Shown here: one piece after another, positions 59,115 to 64,000 of the stretch
Numbering within the stretch: position 1 is the first letter of the stretch
Layout of the letters: every line of letters begins with the position of its first letter
From: a virus
IMG/VR virus record: IMGVR_UViG_3300020187_002434
Coordinates: 51,241 to 115,240 of that record
DNA length: 64,000 nucleotides
Strand: one strand, 5' to 3'
Translations under genes and position numbers: made by a program
Notes under the pieces: generated by a model
The model's input: the letters and a program-made list of their open reading frames with translations, nothing else
Database searches by the model: none
Told to the model about the DNA's origin: nothing

Positions 59115-59732
59115 TTATAAAGAATTTGATAATTCACCAAATCTCTCACTGATTTTATTACCAAACAATTTAATAACTTCTTCTTTATTTGATATAGTAC
59201 TTAATGCGTTTTTAAAACTATCAAATGCGCTTTTCTTATTATGTTCAAAATTAATTCTAAACCATGAAGGATTATCTGGATATGTCTCAACATTAAGGCC
59301 ATTCATGTCTTTTCTAATAACTACATATACTCCTCCATAAGTATCAGATTCAGAATCTGATATATAAGGATAACCGTCCTTCGAATAAAGAGGTTTATAT
59401 ACATTCCATTTTAGATTATGTATATCTCCTGCAATATCCTTTTCTTCATTATTTTCACCATAATTTTTTAATTTAAAAATGTATCCGTTAAAAAAAAACG
59501 GAGTTTCCTTGTTTTGACTAGCAACCGATAAGAAATTATTAAAGTTTCCATTATCTAATCCAAAGTCGGCATCGAACTTACTATATTTAATGTTTTCATA
59601 TAGGTCAACCTGACCCAATTGTTTGTTGACCATTTGCTGGAACTTCTCGTTCATCAGCTTCATACCACCTGAATGTTGTTCCCTTATAGAGTTTTTTTCT
59701 TCCTCCGATATGTTATTTAGTAAATGTTTCAT
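59115..59732 (-). CDS. Tagged protein of unknown function
   Basis: The 205-aa product starts MKHLLNNISEEEKNSIREQHSGG, a tag like that of the 290-aa protein at 18563. The rest is β-rich and aromatic (TYGGVYVVIRKDMNG) with a helical end. No family. TATTTATA 16 nt upstream. Confidence 0.78.
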   Translation of the reverse strand: MKHLLNNISEEEKNSIREQHSGGMKLMNEKFQQMVNKQLGQVDLYENIKYSKFDADFGLDNGNFNNFLSVASQNKETPFFFNGYIFKLKNYGENNEEKDIAGDIHNLKWNVYKPLYSKDGYPYISDSESDTYGGVYVVIRKDMNGLNVETYPDNPSWFRINFEHNKKSAFDSFKNALSTISNKEEVIKLFGNKISERFGELSNSL

Positions 59733-59748
59733 ATTAATATCATTTTAT

Positions 59749-59756
59749 TATAAATA
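59749..59756 (-). promoter_or_regulatory. Late-type TATTTATA box
   Basis: Box 16 nt upstream of the 205-aa tagged protein. Confidence 0.5.
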
Positions 59757-59782
59757 CTCAGTAACATTAAAAAATTACAATT

Positions 59783-59968
59783 TTATATACCTAATTCAGT
59801 TACCCTACCCATAATATACGATTTCTTCTTTTCCAATAAGGTAATTTGTTTAGTTTCACTTTCGTCTAAATCAAATTTATTCATTTTAATTGAATTAATT
59901 TGATTCTCCAATCGATGGTATTCATTCAAATAGTCATCATATAACTTAGCCTTTGCATTATCATTCAT
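59783..59968 (-). CDS. Small coiled-coil protein
   Basis: A 61-aa helical product (MNDNAKAKLYDDYLNEYHRL). Coiled-coil prediction by eye; no family. Spacing to neighbours is compact. Confidence 0.6.
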   Translation of the reverse strand: MNDNAKAKLYDDYLNEYHRLENQINSIKMNKFDLDESETKQITLLEKKKSYIMGRVTELGI

Positions 59969-60009
59969 ACTTAAAATTTAACAAATTAAATAATATAGTA
60001 TATGGTAAA

Positions 60010-60216
60010 TTACTTTTTACTGTATTTTACTTTTTTCTTATCATTTGGGAATCTACTGAAATTACCCATACCGTCGATATCCATTTCATCAGCCTCATTG
60101 GATAAACTCTTAAATTCTTTTTCTTGTTCTTTATGAGAACGATTAATCATTGTTAATAACCCCAACATATATAGGATGAAAATAATTGACCCGACAGTAA
60201 ACATAATAATTTGCAT
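60010..60216 (-). CDS. Small membrane protein
   Basis: A 68-aa product with one N-terminal TM helix and a basic tail. It lies 6 bp downstream of another small membrane gene. Function unknown. Confidence 0.62.
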   Translation of the reverse strand: MQIIMFTVGSIIFILYMLGLLTMINRSHKEQEKEFKSLSNEADEMDIDGMGNFSRFPNDKKKVKYSKK

Positions 60217-60221
60217 GATAA

Positions 60222-60449
60222 TCAGTTTTTGTTTTTGTAGTAATCATTTCGACGTTGACGAATAGTTGTCGACATACTCAAGATTGAAGGAACCCAAATC
60301 CCAACAAAGATACCCTCAAGTTGATATCCCATAAACCATAGTGTAACCGAATACAGGAATGAGATGAAAGCAAGAATAACGGGATAATAAATTTCCCAAA
60401 ATGTAATTAGTTTGTTTTTCATACCAAAAAGATAATAATAACTTTCCAA
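60222..60449 (-). CDS. Small two-helix membrane protein
   Basis: A 75-aa product with two hydrophobic helices and a basic tail (RQRRNDYYKNKN). The internal start MKNKLITFW at 60422 is equally plausible. Function unknown. Confidence 0.6.
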   Translation of the reverse strand: MESYYYLFGMKNKLITFWEIYYPVILAFISFLYSVTLWFMGYQLEGIFVGIWVPSILSMSTTIRQRRNDYYKNKN

Positions 60450-60526
60450 TTTCTCAAGTTTTTTCTGGAAATTTTCAGAGAGGTTTTTACCCCTTTTTCA
60501 GAAAGAGGGTCTTGTTTCTATATAAT

Positions 60527-60556
60527 AAAAAACCCCTCCGAGTTGGAGAGGTTTTT
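60527..60556 (-). terminator. Terminator after the second Cys-rich lipoprotein
   Basis: AAAAACCCCTCC and GGAGAGGTTTTT arms around a 5-nt loop. Confidence 0.75.
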
Positions 60557-60579
60557 AAAATCAGATAAGGATTGTTGGA

Positions 60580-60756
60580 TTATCCACAGCAGGACACATC
60601 ACAACAATTACCTTCACACTTGTCGGTATTACAGTGGTCCATTTCACAACATACAACATCTTTTGTACAATCTGTTTTAGATTCACAACAAGCCATCTCT
60701 GTTGATGCCGAACAACTGAATAATCCTAACGTTAAGATTACTAATAAATTTTTCAT
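60580..60756 (-). CDS. Cys-rich lipoprotein, copy 2
   Basis: A 58-aa product with a lipobox (L-G-L-F-S-C) and the same Cys layout as the copy at 56041 (CCESKTDC, V-C-C-E-M-D-H-C, KCEGNCCDVSCCG). The ATG at 60756 gives the same length as copy 1. A dense Cys lipoprotein of this kind is unfamiliar to me; metal binding at the surface is a guess. Confidence 0.75.
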   Translation of the reverse strand: MKNLLVILTLGLFSCSASTEMACCESKTDCTKDVVCCEMDHCNTDKCEGNCCDVSCCG

Positions 60757-60820
60757 GATAATTAATTTATAATTGTTTATACCAATATGTATGCCAATTT
60801 TCCCAAAAATTTTAATCAAT

Positions 60821-60849
60821 AAAAAACCCCTCCGTATTGGAGAGGTTCT
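60821..60849 (-). terminator. Terminator in a repeated intergenic element
   Basis: AACCCCTCC-GTATT-GGAGAGGTT, part of an element repeated at 61523 and, partly, at 62193. Confidence 0.75.
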
Positions 60850-60864
60850 TATTTTTTATTTTGG

Positions 60865-61509
60865 TCATAGAGGTGGTTTTGTCCCTGTTGGTTTTGGTAC
60901 TGTACCTCCAATATGCGCAATCGAGTCTAAATAACGTAATGCTTTAGACAACTCTTCAACCCTATACTTTAAATCAGGAGGAGTCATACTCATTAGTTTT
61001 CCCTTTGAAGTTCCACTATTCCTAACTTCTTCTACAAAATCTGGTAGTCTATATTTTTTAACACGGTTTATAAAATCTTTGAATTCAGTTTTACTTAAAT
61101 ACAACATGTCTTTTAACCATTTTAAGGGAAGATAGTCACCATCAATTTTTTGAGTTTGTATTAAATCACTTACGATATCAAAAGGTTCTTCGTATTGGTC
61201 TTCATATCCAGTACCTTTGACAGTACTATTCCAAAAACCACCTATGTTATTCAATATACTACGATTTGTTTCATTAGTATTCATAACTTGATTCACCATT
61301 TCCTTATTACGAATATCAAGTAACTCTTCCCTAGTTTTATTTAAGATAGGTAAAACTTCAGATAATGATTGTTGAACAGTTTTCATTTTTGATAGTTGGT
61401 CTAATTGGTCACCCACTTTAAACTCATCATTAGATTGTTCATCAATCAAACCATACATCTCTTGTATGTTTCTTTTTTCTTCTTCGGATAATAATATTTG
61501 TCGTCCCAT
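60865..61509 (-). CDS. Tagged helical protein
   Basis: The 214-aa product starts MGRQILLSEEEKRNIQEMYGLIDEQ, a model tag. The rest is helical with acidic and aromatic patches and a Pro/Thr-rich tail. The ATG at 61509 is preferred; a TATTTATT box is 16 nt upstream. No family. Confidence 0.8.
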   Translation of the reverse strand: MGRQILLSEEEKRNIQEMYGLIDEQSNDEFKVGDQLDQLSKMKTVQQSLSEVLPILNKTREELLDIRNKEMVNQVMNTNETNRSILNNIGGFWNSTVKGTGYEDQYEEPFDIVSDLIQTQKIDGDYLPLKWLKDMLYLSKTEFKDFINRVKKYRLPDFVEEVRNSGTSKGKLMSMTPPDLKYRVEELSKALRYLDSIAHIGGTVPKPTGTKPPL

Positions 61510-61525
61510 AGTATTATTGTTTACC

Positions 61526-61533
61526 AATAAATA
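61526..61533 (-). promoter_or_regulatory. Late-type TATTTATT box
   Basis: Box 16 nt upstream of the 214-aa tagged protein. Confidence 0.5.
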
Positions 61534-61553
61534 TCCAATTTTTCCAAAAAATT

Positions 61554-62189
61554 TTAATCAATAAAAAACCCCTCCGTATTGGAGAGGGTCTTATTCCAAC
61601 CTTCATACGCAATGGCTGTAGTACGTTCAAGTACTTCTGCAAAGTATTCTTCATTATCGTTAATTAAATCAACCATTACTGCCCTTTCATCTTCCCACCA
61701 ATTATCAGTCTTTAAATTATTTCTCATCCACTCGTTTTCAGACAGTGTTATTAAATAACGAGTTAAGTGTAATGATTCATGAGCCAAAATTCTGTTAATA
61801 TATCCTGGTGATGATGCTCTTTGCACATTTATAAATTCAAATAGTTGGTCCCTATAAAAATTGGTTAAACCACCAATATATGCATCATCCATTTCCGTCC
61901 TTCCTTCAGATTCCATTTTGGTTATGTGTTCCTCAGCACCTTCTCTAGTTAGACCTGCAATTTCATTAGTACCAAAAGCATCAAAAATAGATAAACTACT
62001 ATCCCCAAAAATTAAATGATAAGGTTGTAATTTAATGTCCTTTTTATCTATAACATCAAATACACCAACGGTAACTAATTCATGTAGTAAAACACCTGTT
62101 TTTTTGGGTAAAGAAATGGACTTACTGATAGATTTTTGTTCTCTATCTTCCAACTCTTCTTTTAATACTTTTCGGATTAATTCTTTCAT
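61554..62189 (-). CDS. Putative metallopeptidase, tag-like start
   Basis: The 211-aa product starts MKELIRKVLKEELEDRE, a tag-like helix. Near residue 135 it has R-I-L-A-H-E-S-L-H-L-T-R with a downstream acidic run (WWEDERAVMVDL) that could give the third ligand. The last residues are encoded by a terminator hairpin at 61563-61591, which suggests the end was altered by insertion or copying of that element. The start at 62189 is preferred because of the TATTTATT box. Confidence 0.7.
   Translation of the reverse strand: MKELIRKVLKEELEDREQKSISKSISLPKKTGVLLHELVTVGVFDVIDKKDIKLQPYHLIFGDSSLSIFDAFGTNEIAGLTREGAEEHITKMESEGRTEMDDAYIGGLTNFYRDQLFEFINVQRASSPGYINRILAHESLHLTRYLITLSENEWMRNNLKTDNWWEDERAVMVDLINDNEEYFAEVLERTTAIAYEGWNKTLSNTEGFFID
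61563..61591 (-). terminator. Terminator hairpin inside the gene end
   Basis: CCCCTCC-GTATT-GGAGAGGG, almost identical to the one at 60821, but lying inside the 3' end of the metallopeptidase gene. Confidence 0.65.
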
Positions 62190-62192
62190 ACA

Positions 62193-62200
62193 AATAAATA
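62193..62200 (-). promoter_or_regulatory. Late-type TATTTATT box
   Basis: Box 3 nt upstream of the metallopeptidase gene. Confidence 0.45.
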
Positions 62201-62656
62201 CCAAATTTTCTCAAAAATTTTATAAACAATTTTTTCAGGATTCCCATACAAATTTCATTTAGGCTATTGAACCCCCTTTTGACCCCCAAAACCCCCCAGG
62301 GGGAGGGGGGATACGGGACCCCATACAGGAGGGGGGGACCCCATAGGGGGGTATATAGGGGGGTTCTTAGGTAAACTCCATATGGGTCCCCCCTTAGTGT
62401 ATGTTTTTCTATGGGAGTCATGTCAGGACAACTACATATACAAATATAATAGGGGGAAGTTATGAACAGACAATATGTCAGGTGTTAATAACTATAGGGG
62501 GAATTGTTTGGTATTGTCAAATATTATTCGTATCTTTATGTTGACGCTCTGGAGTTTGGTAGGGGGAAAGTATAAGGCAGGTTGGAGTATACTCGGTCCC
62601 CCTCGAACTTGTGATGGTTACACCACGAAGTTACAACAATCTTTTTTAATACACAA

Positions 62657-62688
62657 CTTGTTTCTTAATTATTTTTGCCGTATATTTG
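62657..62688 (+). promoter_or_regulatory. Host-type promoter in the G-run region
   Basis: TTG at 62658-62660, a 20-nt spacer and TATATTTG at 62681-62688, about 100 nt upstream of the 129-aa gene. A degenerate copy lies in the preceding repeat. Confidence 0.5.
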
Positions 62689-62765
62689 TATTGACGCTTC
62701 AGATTTAGATAGGGGGAAAAATAAAGCATCAACCTAAGTTACGGCGAATTAAACTAATATCCAAA

Positions 62766-62773
62766 TATTTATT
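62766..62773 (+). promoter_or_regulatory. Late-type TATTTATT box
   Basis: Box 15 nt upstream of the 129-aa gene. Confidence 0.4.
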
Positions 62774-62788
62774 GTTAAATTATTCTAT

Positions 62789-63178
62789 ATGGAACAAGAT
62801 TATTTCAAGACTCTCCCCTCAGGTTACCTTGAGTATATTGATAAGTTGATGAACAACTTGGTTGTGGGTAATCACATGAGAGCTAATTGGAGTACTGAAT
62901 GGGAAATACGTTTGGATGATAAGAATGGTAATCCCGTATTTTCTATCTACGGTGATGTAGGTAGTGACTCCCCCATATATAGAATCATTTATTCCCCTCC
63001 AGCTTTCTTATTTAATATGGTTCCCATGGGGGGTGAAGGTCATCAGTTAGAATTCATGACTCAACTATATGAGAAGTATAATATTGAAGAGTTTGTTAAT
63101 AACTTCTTTGAAAAGAGGAATGAAGATATAGATATCATTGGTCACCATAGGGGGTTTGTCAAGAGGTCCGTCTTTTAA
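62789..63178 (+). CDS. Small protein of unknown function in the G-run region
   Basis: A 129-aa product (MEQDYFKTLPSGYLEYIDKL) with a β-rich middle (VFSIYGDVGSDSPIYRIIY) and basic end. Both G-run stretches flank it, and it is the only credible gene in the last 1.8 kb. Codons include unusual G runs (CATAGGGGG). No family. Confidence 0.7.
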   Translation: MEQDYFKTLPSGYLEYIDKLMNNLVVGNHMRANWSTEWEIRLDDKNGNPVFSIYGDVGSDSPIYRIIYSPPAFLFNMVPMGGEGHQLEFMTQLYEKYNIEEFVNNFFEKRNEDIDIIGHHRGFVKRSVF

Positions 63179-64000
63179 TAGGGTTTTATTTTATAACTTG
63201 TTCATAACTAATTCCTCCTGTTGATATCATTAGGGGGAATTGTTGATAACTTTTTATGTCATTTTATTTGGTTTTGTCAAAATGTCATGTGGACTTTGCT
63301 CACAGCACAATCCCTTTGGAGGGTTTTGTATTAGTATCCCCCCTCATATTTTCCAGCTAATAATAAATAAATCGATGATTTCATCGGCAGAATCCCCGAT
63401 TTTCTTTAGTTCCCCCTTTTCTAAATGTCCATTCTGAGTGTATTAAAAGGGGTATATAATTTCCAGATAAAAAGGTGCATTATAAAGGGGGTGTGGGTGA
63501 GACGAAGTCCTATAATCCCCTCCAACGTTTCCCTATCCCCAATTCCTTTAGAAACCTGACAAAATGTCCATGTAAATAGACTTTCTTAAGTGGTAAAATG
63601 TGGTAGAAAGTGGTGTAAAAATCCGAAGGATTATGTATTACTTATGAATACATTTTCGTATATGGTTTTCCTTTTATAAAACCTCTTAGTAAGTATGTCT
63701 TTAAAGTCTCTGAGGGGGAAGACTTCTTCGGTTATTATGGGGGGAATGTAACTATGAACGAAACATAACGACCCGTGTATACGGGGAGTGGTTCACGAAG
63801 TGAAATGTATAGTGAGTAGTTACATTTACTCCATAATAATATCATTCTATATAAGTTATAGAAAAGTTTTATTAGTATCATCACACTAATTCTAATAGTT
63901 ATTAGTTTCTTGGTATCTTAGAATCGTCCACGTAGTGGCTAGTTGTAATCCCCTACCCCTTTTGTTTTTATTAGTGAGTCTAAGTTAATAGTTAAGGGCT
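63179..64000. other. G-run-rich non-coding region, right part
   Basis: 822 bp without a credible gene; short frames such as 63240-63437 have no box, no tag and no coding look. TAGGGGGAATTGTT near 63230 repeats one near 62495. Other G runs lie near 63485, 63715 and 63740. Small hairpins occur at CCCGTGTATACGGG (near 63766) and TTCAC-GAA-GTGAA (near 63793). The region is unlike the rest of the window. Confidence 0.55.

Larger units (their letters stand above)
62205..62788. other. G-run-rich non-coding region, left part
   Basis: No supportable gene; a plus-strand frame at 62475-62708 looks spurious. Between 62290 and 62365 there are six G runs of 3-7 bases on one strand, two direct GGGACCCCATA units and an inverted match (TATGGGTCCCCCC) near 62381. 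Further on, TAGGGGGAA occurs four times in the left part. Two ~50-bp direct repeats (around 62523 and 62675) each carry a promoter-like box, TTGACGCT and TAGGGGGAAA. Confidence 0.6.

Noticed and set aside
62143-62421. A 92-aa minus-strand frame in the G-run region
   Set aside because: It consists of Pro/Gly-rich translation of C runs and overlaps the metallopeptidase gene; no box or tag.
62475-62708. A 77-aa plus-strand frame
   Set aside because: It spans two non-coding direct repeats and a promoter, and its sequence follows the DNA repeat, not protein constraint.
63240-63437. A 65-aa plus-strand frame with some Cys
   Set aside because: No upstream box, poor composition and no coupling to other genes.
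1-64000. The window might be a bacterial chromosome (DnaK, ClpP, PorP/SprF, T9SS cargo)
   Set aside because: Thirteen tRNAs, a tmRNA, tail protein, tagged virion-type proteins and dense small overlapping genes, with no ribosomal or core metabolic genes, fit a large phage far better.
1-64000. Recoded stop codons, as in some large phages
   Set aside because: TAA, TAG and TGA all end plausible genes (for example TAG at 43387, TGA in many ATGA overlaps), and frames are intact under the standard code.
1-64000. CRISPR array
   Set aside because: No regularly spaced direct repeats with unique spacers; the tandem repeats seen are coding or a simple two-copy repeat.

Overview
The window looks like part of the genome of a large, AT-rich, T4-like tailed phage of a marine or aquatic Bacteroidetes, most likely a gliding flavobacterium. 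The phage evidence is 13 tRNA genes, a tmRNA, a long tail/baseplate-type structural protein, a holin-like protein, endolysin-type enzymes, spanin-like proteins, and dozens of small overlapping genes on both strands. The host evidence is Bacteroidetes promoters (TTTG, 19-20 nt, TAnnTTTG), signal peptides that end in SQ or AQ, and three proteins belonging to the type IX secretion system (T9SS) world. TAA, TAG and TGA all act as stops.

Layout. 1-2.5 kb: two minus-strand virion-type genes. 2.5-8.2 kb: secreted CAP protein, tmRNA, DUF6011-like protein, holin candidate, HNH nuclease and a 998-aa T9SS adhesin. 8.3-16 kb: a minus-strand run of large N-terminally tagged proteins, a tagged zincin and a PorP/SprF homologue. 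16-26.4 kb: mixed small genes, RmlC, an 861-aa PPK2 fusion, a second zincin and an amidase. 26.4-31.3 kb: plus-strand secreted nuclease, DnaK, FKBP and a transglycosylase. 31.4-33.9 kb: tRNA cluster with two unexplained structured RNA stretches. 34-47.6 kb: T9SS metalloprotease, ATPase, tail protein, ClpP, a DnaJ-type zinc protein and an M23 peptidase. 48-62.2 kb: mainly minus-strand tagged proteins, lysis genes, a cytidylyltransferase and two Cys-rich lipoproteins. 62.2-64 kb: mostly non-coding, with many G runs.

Main interpretation. About twenty proteins of unrelated sequence share an N-terminal segment of about 10-25 residues: a basic start, hydrophobic residues, often [ST]-E-x-[EQ], a short amphipathic helix, then L/I-x-E followed by Q, G, S or N. 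T4 internal proteins have a comparable cleavable capsid-targeting sequence cut after L/I-x-E by gp21. I infer that this phage packages a large protein cargo in its head. Most of these genes have TATTTATA or TATTTATT just upstream, whereas RNA genes and small non-virion genes often have host-type promoters, which suggests late and early classes.

Three other themes stand out. The phage may build a surface/secretion module: a type-B T9SS adhesin plus its likely PorP/SprF partner, a T9SS metalloprotease, and several exported proteins or lipoproteins. It carries proteostasis genes: tmRNA, ClpP, DnaK, a DnaJ-type zinc protein and FKBP. It also encodes a polyphosphate kinase 2 domain in a large fusion. 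These are sequence-reading inferences; no database search was run.
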